Positions 6,585-16,148 of a DNA stretch of 22,307 nucleotides are shown one piece after another. The notes beneath the pieces are model-generated. The model saw only the letters and a list, made by a program, of their open reading frames with translations. It made no database searches and had not been told where the DNA came from. The stretch is from CAZSIA01 sp045126355. Its GTDB lineage: Bacteria; Bacillota_I; Bacilli_A; Acholeplasmatales; Anaeroplasmataceae. The stretch is from NCBI GenBank assembly GCA_045126355.1, contig JBGVOE010000075.1:1-22307 (forward strand). Direction: 5' to 3'. The stretch's first letter is position 1, and each line of letters starts with the position of its first letter. The position numbers were made by a program, and so were the translations under genes.

Positions 6585-9500
6585 ATGTCTAGTGAAACTG
6601 TTGCTTTATTAGTCAAATTTCTACCAACAATTTTAACCGCAATTTGTATATTTTTATGTATGTTAAGAGGTTTTTTAAGAGGATTTAGAAAATCAGTCAT
6701 CTTATTAATCCACTACATAATTTCACTTGCGGCTGGATTGTTCGTTTATTTTGAAGCGACTAAAATTGTGCTTTCGGATGAATTAAATAGTATTTTAGCA
6801 TCCATAAGCCCTGAATTTGCTGAAGCTAACTCGCTTTATGATGTGGTTGGTATTTTAGTAAATTCTTATTTGCCAGATTTTGCCTCACTTATTGGCAACG
6901 AGCATTTACAACAAGTTGTTATGGCTTTAGTTGGAGTAGGAGTGAGTTTAGTATTTGGTATTGTCTGTTTGATTGTCTTCCCATGGGTAGTTAGAGTAGT
7001 TTTATATTTATTATATTTACTATTCTACCGCGAAGGAAAAGTGAAAAAGCATAAAGAAGCTGAGGGAGACGACTACCATGCTCATCGTTTGATGGGTACG
7101 CTTGTAGGTGTTGTGCGTGGTTTTGTATGGTCAGTATTATTAGTTTCAATTTTTAGTAGTACTTTCTACATTGCCTCAGGTGGTATTTCAACAAATGAAG
7201 AGGTAGAAGATCTTGAAATTTTAGATCAATTAGAAGAGATGATTGATTTAGAAGGAATTAGTTCATCAATCGGAGTTGAACTTGATTTAAATTCAATTTA
7301 TGAAGCTCTTAAACAATCAAGAAGTACAGGTGTTGGACTTCTATTTGACGCAATTAAGATTAATGGTACGCCAATTGATCTATATTATGCGGACTTATAT
7401 TTAAGTTCTACATTTAATACTTTGCCACAAGCTGAAGGAAAATTAGATGAAGTATTTGCTTATCTATCTGAAGATGAGGCAATTAAAAGTGAATTAGCTA
7501 AAATAAGTATTCGTGAAGAATTAGCTATGATAGTTGGCCTAGTAGAACAAGTTTTAGAGTCAAATGCAATTACTATTGAGGATAAAACAATTGTTATTTC
7601 CCCTGAAATCTTAGAAGTTGAAATCGGATTATTAGTTGATGAATATATTAGTGGCTCAACTTTAATGTCTGATTTAACACCTTTAGCCATCGTAGGGTTA
7701 GCTGAGGCTATTAACGAAGGAAATTTAAGTGCTGGTGATAAAGCAATTGATGATTTATTTGATGAAGAAACTATCGAATTAATTAAAGAAGTTAATATAG
7801 TTAAAGACTTAGGTAAGATTTTAAAATCTGCTTTTAAATTGGTTAATAAATTACCTGTGTTTAATGATGATGGAGAATTTGATTTAACTGTTTTACAAGA
7901 TGTTAATACATACTTAAATTTAGATGTTGATACTGTTAAAGAAGTATTTGCTGACTTTGGACAAATTGACACTCTTACTAAAGTAGTATTCCCAGTTGGA
8001 ATTGGATTTGCATTATCAAATTATTCAGATATGATTTCATCTGTTGGAATTAATCCTACTGACTTAGATTTTAGTGATGTTGATTGGGGATTTGAATTAA
8101 CTAACTTAGGTAATATTTATGAGGGTGTTATTTCTTTAGGCTTAGACTTAAATAAATTATTAGATTCAACTACAAACGAAGAAACTGGTTTAACTAATCA
8201 AATTGAATACATTATTGATTTAGTTTCTAATGAAGAAACATCTCCTGTATTCAAACAAAACTTAATTAGTTTAGTTGATACTGTTTTTGAATCAGAGTTA
8301 TTTAGTCAAGTTGGGTTAGTATTTGTTAAATCTAAAATTGCTGAATTTGAATTAGGTCAAGATGATGAAGTATTAGCTACATTAAATGACTCATTGAATT
8401 TAGTAAAGCAAAACTTAGAAAATTATACTGAGAAAAATTTAAGAGATGATTTACATGAATTAATCTCTTCAGGATTAAATGTTACAAATTTACTTCCACT
8501 CTTTATGGGTAATATGGAAGAAATTAATATTTTTGAATTATTATATGAAATTCCAACAGAAGATGTTAAGAAAGCATTACTTGGAACATATAATGAAGAT
8601 TTAGGTAAATATCAAGGTGGTATTTATAGCCTACGTTTATTAACAGGTGATTTAAATAACGATGGAAATACAGATCCTGGATGTTTCTATGCAGCAGACT
8701 CATTTGTTGAAGCCGCTTTAAAAGCATACGCAACTGATTTAATCTCTGCTGAGGTTGTTGACTCAATTACTTCAGTTAAGGATAGTGATGGTAATTTAGT
8801 AAAACTTAACCCAACAGATCCAGGTTATAACTTTAATGCTTGGCCAAATGAAATTGAAGCTTTAATTGACGCTATTAGCGATTTACAAACCGTAGAAGCG
8901 TTAAAAGAAATTAATTTAAACTTCGAAGGTGAAGTAAATATTACGGAAATCTTACCTGAGAGCTTAACTTATAGTGATATTGATGTTATCACTGCAGCAG
9001 CAAGTAGATCTAAATTATTATCAGCTATTATCAAAGACACATTAGTTAATGCCTTAAAAGAAGAAGAAATGATTGGTGATGCAATTGATGATCCTAATAT
9101 TGTTTGGATGGATACATTTGGTGATGATGGCGAAGTAGTAAGTTATGGAGAACTTAACGCTCTATTAAAAGGATTTAAAGTTTTAAGTGAAGAAGATAAA
9201 GCTATTAATTTAAATAATCCTGATACTTTAGTTAATGGTTTAGGTTTATTAATTCGTGAAGCTACTAGTGAAGAATTAAATGATCCAACAAAACAATATT
9301 TAATCTTAAATGGTTTAAATTATGAAGATGTAATGCCTTTTACTAATTCACAAGTTGTTATGAAATTGTTAAGTACAGTTATTTCTTCATTAGGTGAAGG
9401 TGAAGAATCATTACCAATTGTCCTTCCTTCTGAATTAAAAACTAGCGGTGAAGGTAATGAAGATAACTGGAAGAACTGGGCAATGGATCATAACGGTGAT

Positions 9501-12500
9501 TATAAACAAGGTGAATTTTCAAAATTAATCTTGATTATGTATCACGCTAGAGAATATGCATTAAATAATCCAACTGAAGTTGTAATACCAACAACTGAAG
9601 AAGAAAACGCTCCTGTTTTAACAATAAGTAATTTACTAAAGTCTGTTGTTATGATGGATAAAGATGAACTTGTAACAGACTCATTAGTACTATACTCAAC
9701 AGTTAGTAGTATAATTATGAGCTTAGCAGAAGTTGATGAGCCTGTTATTATCGTTCCAACTAATGCAAGACAAGATGGCGAAATAGTAATTATTAAAGAA
9801 GAAATTCATAAATTATTAGCTGTTGTTCGAGATTTAGAAATTTCTTTAGAAAATAATGATTTTTCAAATATCGATGTTGATGCAATCGTCGATAAATTAG
9901 AAGAAGCTAGAGAAAGTATCTCACTTTCTAACATCTTCTCAGCAACGATAATAAATATCTTATCTAGCGCTGAGGCCCTTGTTGTTCCTCGTGAATATCA
10001 AAAAATAAATGAAGGTGGTAGGTTAGTAGTTAATCTTGATCATCCTATTTGGTATTCTAGCCAATTAAGTGATTGGGAAGATAGTGAAGTTGCTAAGTTA
10101 TTAGCGAGTATAACTGAATTAAGTTTAGAAATAGAAGATGGAGAACTTGTTATTCCAGATGATCCAACAGAATTATTAAAAGGGTTAAATGACGCTAGTA
10201 TAACAGCTGATCCAAGTAAAAACTTAAGTAAACTTGATGTAATTTATAGTAGTGTACTTTTAAGAACTACAGTTAGTGATATTGTTTATAAAACACAAGA
10301 CATTTTATATCGTGAAGAAGCTTTAGTTTCTGAAGATTTCATGGTAAGTGAAACTAGTGATAAAAATATTTCTAAAGATGAAATTAGAAAGCTTATAACT
10401 TTATTAGAAAAAATTGATATTACTTTTGAAGAAGATGGTTCATTTGATGCTGGTAAAGTTATTGAAAGTTTAAATGAAGAAGAAATACGCGAGTTAATTG
10501 TAGATTCAAATATTTTAAATATTACTCTTGTTAATATGTTGGTAAAAATAGAAGGAATTCATATTCCAGCTAACTTCAAAACAGACGGTGTAGCTGACCC
10601 ATATATCAAAGCTTGGTATCCAAGTGAAACATTAAATTGGGATGAATGTGAATTAGGAAAATTATTATCAAGTGTTGTTGAATTAGAACTTGAAGTTGTA
10701 GATGATGAAATAGAATTACCAGAAAACCCAACTGATTTATTAAAAGATTTAAAGAATGATAGTATTACAAATAAGACTGAAGGAACTACAAAACTTGATG
10801 TAATCTATTCATCTGAAGTAATTAAACAAACATTAAAAGTAACAGTTGAAGAAATTGAAGAAGTTAAGATTCGTGATGAAGCTTATGAAGGCAATAATAG
10901 AGATAACTACATCGCAAAAGTAGAAGTTGAAAGATTAATCGATTTAGCTAATAACGATGGAATTGACTTTGAAAATATTGAGGTTTCAGTAATCTTTGAT
11001 TTATTAAAAGAAGAATCAAATAGAAAGTTAATCGTAGAATCAAATATCCTAAATATTACAATTGTTTCTAAATTTGATGGTGTAGATGCATTAGAAATAC
11101 CTGATAAATTTATGTTAGATGGTAAGATTAATGAATTAGCTCCTGCTTGGTATCCAAGTTCTTTAGGATGGCAAGACTGTGAATTAGCGCGCCTTTTAAA
11201 TAGTATTGTTGAATTAGATATTACAGTTGATGAAGACGATAATATCGTAATGCCTGAAACAGATGAATTATTAAGAAGTTTAAATGATGAAAATGAAAAT
11301 GGTCAAATTAAATTAGATATTGTATATTCATCAGAAATTATTGCTAAAACAATTAGTGTTAAGATAAGCGAACAAGAAGAAATTATGATTCGTGATGAAG
11401 CTTATCAATTAGATGACGAAGGTAATAAGACAGATATCTTAAATTCTGATGAAATCCTACACTTAGTTAACTTTATTGAATTAGCTGATATTTCGCTTGA
11501 AGGTGGAATTAGTGTTTCTAAAGTATTTGATTCATTAAATAATGATTCTGTAAGACAAACAATCGTAGAATCAAATATCTTAAATATTACAGTTGTTTCT
11601 AAATTTGATGGTGTTGAAGACTTAGATATGCCTGAAGAATTAATGATTGATGGTAAGGTTAATGTTGAGGCGGATGGATGGTATCCAAAAGATAAGTGGC
11701 AAGATTGTGAATTAGCTCACCTATTAGATGGTGTAGTTGAATTAGGTATCACAGTTGATGAAGATGATAATATCGTAATACCTGAAACAGATGACTTATT
11801 AAAATCATTAAATGATACAAATGAGGATGGCGAAGTTAAACTTGATGTAATTTATTCTAGTACAATCATGTCTAAAACTATTAGCAATAAGATTACTAGC
11901 CAAGAAGGAATCATGGTTAGAGATGAAGCTTATCAAACAGATAATAGTGACATTTTAGCTGTAGATGAAATTAAATTATTAGTAGACTTTATTGAAATTA
12001 CTGAAATTTCTTTAGATGACGGAATTAGTGTTTCTAAAGTATTTAATACATTAAGCGATGAAGAAAAAGGTGAAAGAACTAGAGAAATTATTGTAACATC
12101 AAATATCTTAAATATCACAGTTGTTTCTAAATTTGATGGCGTTGATGGATTAAGTATTCCAGATAAATATTTAATTGATGGCAAAGTAAATGTAGATGCA
12201 GAAGCATGGTATAGTAGCTCAACTAGCGTTTACTCATTAAGAAGTTCTTGGGAAGACTGCGAGTTAGCAAGACTATTAAATAGTATTGTTGAATTAGGTA
12301 TTACTGCGGATGAAGATGATAACATTATATTACCTGAAACAGATGAATTATTAAGAAGTCTTAATGATGAAAATGAAGAAGGTCAAGTTAAATTAGATAT
12401 TGTATATGCGTCAGATATTATTTCTAATACAATTAGTGATAAGATTACATCTAACGAAGATATTATGGTTAGAGATGAGGCATACTCTATAGATGAAGAA

Positions 12501-15500
12501 GGAAATAAGACAAATATCTTATATTCTAATGAAATCTTATTATTAGTTAACTTTATTGAAGAAGCTAATATTTCAATTGATGGTGGAATTAGTATTTCAA
12601 ATGTATTTGATTCATTAAATAGTGCTATGGTAAGAGAAATTATCGCCACTTCAAACATTTTAAATATTACTGTTGTATCTAAATTAGATGAAACAAACGG
12701 ATTAAGTATCCCAGCTAAATTTAAATCTGAAAACAAAATTAATGTTAATGCTGAAGAGTGGTATCCAAGTAGTGAAGTTAATTGGGATGATTGTGAATTA
12801 GGTAAGTTATTAGCAAGTATTGTTGAACTTGAAATTGAAACTGAAAATGATAATATCATTGTTCCAGAAGCAAGTGTTTTATTAACATCTTTAAATGATG
12901 CATCATTAACAAATACTAGCCTAACAAGATTAGATGTAGTATACTTATCAGAAATTATTAAATTAACAATTAAAGATAAGTTAGAAGAAAATGATGAAGT
13001 AATGATTCGTAGTGAAGCGTACGATACTGAAAACTACATTAAACAAGAAGAAATTAGCTTATTAGTTCAATTTGTAAACGAAGGTAATATTGATTTAGAT
13101 GAAATTAAAGTTTCAACAATCTTTGATTTATTAAAGGTTGAATCAAATAGAAAGATGATTGTTGAATCTAACATCTTAAATGTAACAGTTGTTTCTAAGT
13201 TTGATGGTGTAGCTGGATTAACTATTCCAAATGATTACTTATTAGCTGATGGAAGTATTGATACAAGTGCTTCTAAATGGTATAAAGTAAATGATTGGCA
13301 AGACTGTGAATTAGCTCGCTTATTAAATAGTGTAGTTGAATTAGGAATTACTACTGACGCTAACGATAACATCGTAATGCCTGAAACGGATGAATTATTT
13401 AAATCATTAAGTGATGAAAAATTAGATATTGTATACGCTTCTGAAATTATTGCAAATACAATTAGTGATAAGATTACATTTCAAGAAGGAATTATGATTC
13501 GCGATGAAGCTTACTTAGTTGATGAATTAGGTAATAAGAGTGATATCATTAGTGTTGATGAGGTTTCATTATTAGTTAAATTTATTAACATAGCAGATAT
13601 TTCAATTACAGATGGTATTAGTACTGCAAAAGTATTTGATGCGTTAAATGATATTAGTGTAAGAAAGATAATTGTAGAATCTAATATCTTAAATGTAACA
13701 GTTGTTTCTAAGTTTGACGGTGTAGCTGGATTAACTATTCCAAGCGATTACTTATTAGCTTATGGAAGCATTAATATTGAAGCTTCTAAATGGTATCCTG
13801 TAAATGATATCGAATGGCAAGACTGTGAATTAGCAAGATTATTAAATAGCGTTGTTGAATTAGGAATTAAGACTGATTCAAGTGACCGAATTATTATGCC
13901 TGAAACTGATTCATTATTAAAATCATTAAATGATGAAAATGAATTGGGTGTAACTAAATTAGAAGTAGTATATGCTTCTGAAATAATCGCAAATACAATC
14001 AGTGATAAGATCACATCACAAGATGGTGTCATGATTAGAAGTGATGCATTTATTGTTGATGAATTAGATAATAATACTAATATCTTAAATGCTGATGAAA
14101 TCTTATTATTAGTTGACTTTATTGAAATGGCTAATATTTCATTAGGTGATGATAGTAATAACTTATCAGCTGAAAATATTTTTGACGTAATTAAAGATAG
14201 TGAAAAAGGTATTGAAGCTAGAAGAATTATTGTAACATCTAATATTTTAAATATTACTGTAGTAAGTAAGTTTGAAGATGCAGAAGGATTAGAACTTCCA
14301 AGCGATTACTTATTAGATAGCGGTGATATTAATGTTCATGCTGCTAAATGGTATCCAACAAACGATTGGCAAGACTGTGAATTAGCTCGCTTATTAAATA
14401 CTGTAGTTGAATTAGATGTAGAAGTAGAAAATGGTGTTCCTAAATTTGAAAATAATGTTTCAAAATTATTAGGAAGCTTAAATGATGATAGTATTACAAA
14501 TAGTGGTGTAACTAAACTAGATGTTGTGTATTTATCAGATGTAATTAAACAAACATTAAAAGTTAAATTAGAAGAAAATGATGAAGTATTAATCCGTAAA
14601 GAAGCATACGTAAATAACGATGTAGATAGTTATGTTGAAAAGGATGAAATTCAATTATTAGTAGAATTTATTAACACTTCAGAATTAGACTTAACTTCAT
14701 TAGACGCAGGTGGATTATTTAATGCGTTAGATGATGCTGCTAAAGGTAATGCATTAAGAAGAATTATTGTAGTATCAAATATTTTAAATATTACAACTGT
14801 TGATAAGATCGCAGGTGATGATCCTCAAACAGACGCATCAACTATTAAGTTTGCAAGCCTATATTTAAATAGTGATAATACAGTTAATAAAGAAGCTTCT
14901 GCATGGTACCCTGTTGATGAATTAAATTACGAAAACTGTGAATTATATCATTTATTAATTTGTGTTGATGAATTAGGTATTACTGCAAGTGGTAATGAAA
15001 TTTCTGTTTCAATCAACGATAAATTAGATATGTTATTAACAAGTGCAAAACATGGTGCAAGTGGAGAAACTAAATTAGATGTAGCATATTTATCTGATAG
15101 TATCGCAAATACTATTTCATATCGCCTAAATGAATTTGCTGATATTCCTTTATATACTTATAATAATGAAATGGTATTTGATGAAACAACAAATAGAGCT
15201 AGTGATAGAATTATTAGCGGTAAAGAAGTAAAAGCATTATTAGCTGGCTTAGAAGCATTAGGAATGAAATTCTCTAGTGGTTCATTAGCTGCTTCTGATA
15301 TTGAAAATATTTCTTTAGATAAATTAGCAGCCAATATTGATGGTGTATTAGAATCATCTATCTTACATTACATTATCTCTACTAAGTTAATTGAACAAAC
15401 TCAATCTGATAGTAGTATTGTAGTTTATAATTATTGGTCTGGTAATGAAACTTACGCTGATATTGAAGTAGTTAAAGTTATCGGTGAAGGTAGTTATGGT

Positions 15501-15851
15501 GAAGATGGTGTATATGTTTATGTACATACTTCTCAAATCACAGAATCTATTGAAGTATTAGATATGATTGGAATTAATAGCTTCGAAAGCATTTCTAATA
15601 TTAATGATATAAGAAATATTGCTGGATACTTCTCTGTTGCAAACGATAAAGGTTATAGTGCTGACATGTTAGTTAACAATATTACTGAATCTGCAATTGT
15701 AAGTAAGATATTCAGTCAGTTATTAGTAAGTATGCCAACATTAGGATTCCAAGGAATCACTCCTAAAGATGTAGTAGAAGTTTACGATAACGATATAGTA
15801 AAAGCTATTACTGTTAAAGATTTAAAAACATTATTAGCGATTTATGCTTAG
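6585..15851 (+). CDS. Giant CvpA-like membrane protein with long tandem-repeat outer region
   Basis: A 3,088-residue protein. Residues 1-196 look like a CvpA-family (colicin V production) membrane domain: helices at about 6-27, 37-56, 110-147 and 169-195, an RGFLRGFRKS loop at 28-37, and the family-like segment HRLMGTLVGVVRGFVW at 167-182. Known CvpA proteins are only about 160-240 residues. Positive charges fall in the 28-36 and 149-168 loops, so the remaining 2,890 residues are predicted outside the cell. That part is strongly acidic, predicted helical, and has tandem repeats of about 177 residues between about 1110 and 2850. There is no signal peptide cleavage site, LPXTG sorting motif or C-terminal membrane helix. 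The ATG at 6585 follows AAAAAGGAG with a 10-base spacer. A strong terminator follows. Its function is unknown; a surface-exposed tether, adhesin or envelope scaffold is inference only. Confidence 0.85.
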   Translation: MSSETVALLVKFLPTILTAICIFLCMLRGFLRGFRKSVILLIHYIISLAAGLFVYFEATKIVLSDELNSILASISPEFAEANSLYDVVGILVNSYLPDFASLIGNEHLQQVVMALVGVGVSLVFGIVCLIVFPWVVRVVLYLLYLLFYREGKVKKHKEAEGDDYHAHRLMGTLVGVVRGFVWSVLLVSIFSSTFYIASGGISTNEEVEDLEILDQLEEMIDLEGISSSIGVELDLNSIYEALKQSRSTGVGLLFDAIKINGTPIDLYYADLYLSSTFNTLPQAEGKLDEVFAYLSEDEAIKSELAKISIREELAMIVGLVEQVLESNAITIEDKTIVISPEILEVEIGLLVDEYISGSTLMSDLTPLAIVGLAEAINEGNLSAGDKAIDDLFDEETIELIKEVNIVKDLGKILKSAFKLVNKLPVFNDDGEFDLTVLQDVNTYLNLDVDTVKEVFADFGQIDTLTKVVFPVGIGFALSNYSDMISSVGINPTDLDFSDVDWGFELTNLGNIYEGVISLGLDLNKLLDSTTNEETGLTNQIEYIIDLVSNEETSPVFKQNLISLVDTVFESELFSQVGLVFVKSKIAEFELGQDDEVLATLNDSLNLVKQNLENYTEKNLRDDLHELISSGLNVTNLLPLFMGNMEEINIFELLYEIPTEDVKKALLGTYNEDLGKYQGGIYSLRLLTGDLNNDGNTDPGCFYAADSFVEAALKAYATDLISAEVVDSITSVKDSDGNLVKLNPTDPGYNFNAWPNEIEALIDAISDLQTVEALKEINLNFEGEVNITEILPESLTYSDIDVITAAASRSKLLSAIIKDTLVNALKEEEMIGDAIDDPNIVWMDTFGDDGEVVSYGELNALLKGFKVLSEEDKAINLNNPDTLVNGLGLLIREATSEELNDPTKQYLILNGLNYEDVMPFTNSQVVMKLLSTVISSLGEGEESLPIVLPSELKTSGEGNEDNWKNWAMDHNGDYKQGEFSKLILIMYHAREYALNNPTEVVIPTTEEENAPVLTISNLLKSVVMMDKDELVTDSLVLYSTVSSIIMSLAEVDEPVIIVPTNARQDGEIVIIKEEIHKLLAVVRDLEISLENNDFSNIDVDAIVDKLEEARESISLSNIFSATIINILSSAEALVVPREYQKINEGGRLVVNLDHPIWYSSQLSDWEDSEVAKLLASITELSLEIEDGELVIPDDPTELLKGLNDASITADPSKNLSKLDVIYSSVLLRTTVSDIVYKTQDILYREEALVSEDFMVSETSDKNISKDEIRKLITLLEKIDITFEEDGSFDAGKVIESLNEEEIRELIVDSNILNITLVNMLVKIEGIHIPANFKTDGVADPYIKAWYPSETLNWDECELGKLLSSVVELELEVVDDEIELPENPTDLLKDLKNDSITNKTEGTTKLDVIYSSEVIKQTLKVTVEEIEEVKIRDEAYEGNNRDNYIAKVEVERLIDLANNDGIDFENIEVSVIFDLLKEESNRKLIVESNILNITIVSKFDGVDALEIPDKFMLDGKINELAPAWYPSSLGWQDCELARLLNSIVELDITVDEDDNIVMPETDELLRSLNDENENGQIKLDIVYSSEIIAKTISVKISEQEEIMIRDEAYQLDDEGNKTDILNSDEILHLVNFIELADISLEGGISVSKVFDSLNNDSVRQTIVESNILNITVVSKFDGVEDLDMPEELMIDGKVNVEADGWYPKDKWQDCELAHLLDGVVELGITVDEDDNIVIPETDDLLKSLNDTNEDGEVKLDVIYSSTIMSKTISNKITSQEGIMVRDEAYQTDNSDILAVDEIKLLVDFIEITEISLDDGISVSKVFNTLSDEEKGERTREIIVTSNILNITVVSKFDGVDGLSIPDKYLIDGKVNVDAEAWYSSSTSVYSLRSSWEDCELARLLNSIVELGITADEDDNIILPETDELLRSLNDENEEGQVKLDIVYASDIISNTISDKITSNEDIMVRDEAYSIDEEGNKTNILYSNEILLLVNFIEEANISIDGGISISNVFDSLNSAMVREIIATSNILNITVVSKLDETNGLSIPAKFKSENKINVNAEEWYPSSEVNWDDCELGKLLASIVELEIETENDNIIVPEASVLLTSLNDASLTNTSLTRLDVVYLSEIIKLTIKDKLEENDEVMIRSEAYDTENYIKQEEISLLVQFVNEGNIDLDEIKVSTIFDLLKVESNRKMIVESNILNVTVVSKFDGVAGLTIPNDYLLADGSIDTSASKWYKVNDWQDCELARLLNSVVELGITTDANDNIVMPETDELFKSLSDEKLDIVYASEIIANTISDKITFQEGIMIRDEAYLVDELGNKSDIISVDEVSLLVKFINIADISITDGISTAKVFDALNDISVRKIIVESNILNVTVVSKFDGVAGLTIPSDYLLAYGSINIEASKWYPVNDIEWQDCELARLLNSVVELGIKTDSSDRIIMPETDSLLKSLNDENELGVTKLEVVYASEIIANTISDKITSQDGVMIRSDAFIVDELDNNTNILNADEILLLVDFIEMANISLGDDSNNLSAENIFDVIKDSEKGIEARRIIVTSNILNITVVSKFEDAEGLELPSDYLLDSGDINVHAAKWYPTNDWQDCELARLLNTVVELDVEVENGVPKFENNVSKLLGSLNDDSITNSGVTKLDVVYLSDVIKQTLKVKLEENDEVLIRKEAYVNNDVDSYVEKDEIQLLVEFINTSELDLTSLDAGGLFNALDDAAKGNALRRIIVVSNILNITTVDKIAGDDPQTDASTIKFASLYLNSDNTVNKEASAWYPVDELNYENCELYHLLICVDELGITASGNEISVSINDKLDMLLTSAKHGASGETKLDVAYLSDSIANTISYRLNEFADIPLYTYNNEMVFDETTNRASDRIISGKEVKALLAGLEALGMKFSSGSLAASDIENISLDKLAANIDGVLESSILHYIISTKLIEQTQSDSSIVVYNYWSGNETYADIEVVKVIGEGSYGEDGVYVYVHTSQITESIEVLDMIGINSFESISNINDIRNIAGYFSVANDKGYSADMLVNNITESAIVSKIFSQLLVSMPTLGFQGITPKDVVEVYDNDIVKAITVKDLKTLLAIYA
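9927..15114 (+). repeat. Tandem in-gene repeats, about 513-579 bases each
   Basis: The repeat is marked by three conserved blocks: SNILNITVVSKFDGV; WYPxxxWQDCELARLLNSIVELGI; and KLDIVYASEIIxxTISxKI followed by IMIRDEAY. SNILN-type codons begin at 9927 (diverged), 10506, 11040, 11571, 12099, 12651, 13167, 13680, 14238 and 14775. The WY codons begin at 10050, 10614, 11148, 11679, 12207, 12759, 13278, 13791, 14349 and 14904. Every spacing is a multiple of three, so copies can be gained or lost without breaking the frame. The copies starting at 13167 and 13680 are nearly identical over long stretches of DNA. Copies at the two ends are the most diverged. Weaker relatives of the same pattern continue on both sides. 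Confidence 0.93.
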
Positions 15852-15866
15852 TTGATAATAGTTTAG

Positions 15867-15900
15867 AGGCTATCTCTTAAAGAGATGGCCTTTATTCTTT
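15867..15900 (+). terminator. Terminator of the giant repeat-protein gene
   Basis: An 11-bp stem, AGGCTATCTCT (15867-15877) with AGAGATGGCCT (15881-15891), one G-T pair, a three-base loop, and a T-rich tail TTTATTCTTT. It lies 15 bases after the stop. Confidence 0.9.
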
Positions 15901-15930
15901 AAAAAACTTAATTTTTCTTGAAAAAAGGAC

Positions 15931-15958
15931 TTTACAATTTAAAAATTATTGATATAAT
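15931..15958 (+). promoter_or_regulatory. Promoter for tRNA-His
   Basis: TTTACA (15931-15936) and TATAAT (15953-15958) are separated by 16 bases; the tRNA begins 28 bases after the -10 box. Confidence 0.75.
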
Positions 15959-15985
15959 AAATAATGCTATTGAAATAGCAAAGAT

Positions 15986-16063
15986 GGCGACTATGGTGAA
16001 GAGGCCTAACACTCCGGATTGTGGCTCCGGCATTCGCGCGTTCGAATCGCGTTAGTCGCCCCA
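15986..16063 (+). tRNA. tRNA-His (GTG)
   Basis: Acceptor stem GCGACTA pairs with TAGTCGC. The extra 5' base G-1 (15986) faces C73 (16060), the identity mark of histidine tRNAs, and CCA is encoded at 16061-16063. The anticodon stem CCGGA/TCCGG encloses the loop TTGTGGC, with anticodon GTG at 16021-16023. The T-arm is CGCGTTCGAATCGCG. It has its own promoter and terminator, so it is a single-gene unit. Confidence 0.97.
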
Positions 16064-16077
16064 TTCTTGATATTTAC

Positions 16078-16107
16078 GAACTGATACATTATCAGTTCTT
16101 TTTTTTT
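16078..16107 (+). terminator. Terminator of tRNA-His
   Basis: A perfect 9-bp stem, GAACTGATA (16078-16086) with TATCAGTTC (16090-16098), with a CAT loop, followed by nine T. Confidence 0.95.
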
Positions 16108-16148
16108 GCTAATTTCTCGTGTATAATTAATTAAAGTGGTGATTAATT

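Noticed and set aside
12383..12859. Long open frames on the - strand inside the giant gene (also at 7460-7972, 11933-12184 and 13760-14032)
   Set aside because: They have no ribosome binding sites, have odd Ser/Leu/Ile-rich composition, and recur at the same phase of the repeats, as expected of shadows of an AT-rich repeated + strand gene.
9927..15114. CRISPR array or mobile-element repeats
   Set aside because: The repeats are over 500 bases, coding, in frame and contiguous without spacers. No cas genes, transposase or terminal inverted repeats are present in the window.
6585..15851. Classical sortase-anchored adhesin
   Set aside because: There is no cleavable signal peptide, LPXTG motif or C-terminal membrane helix; anchoring would be through the N-terminal CvpA-like helices.
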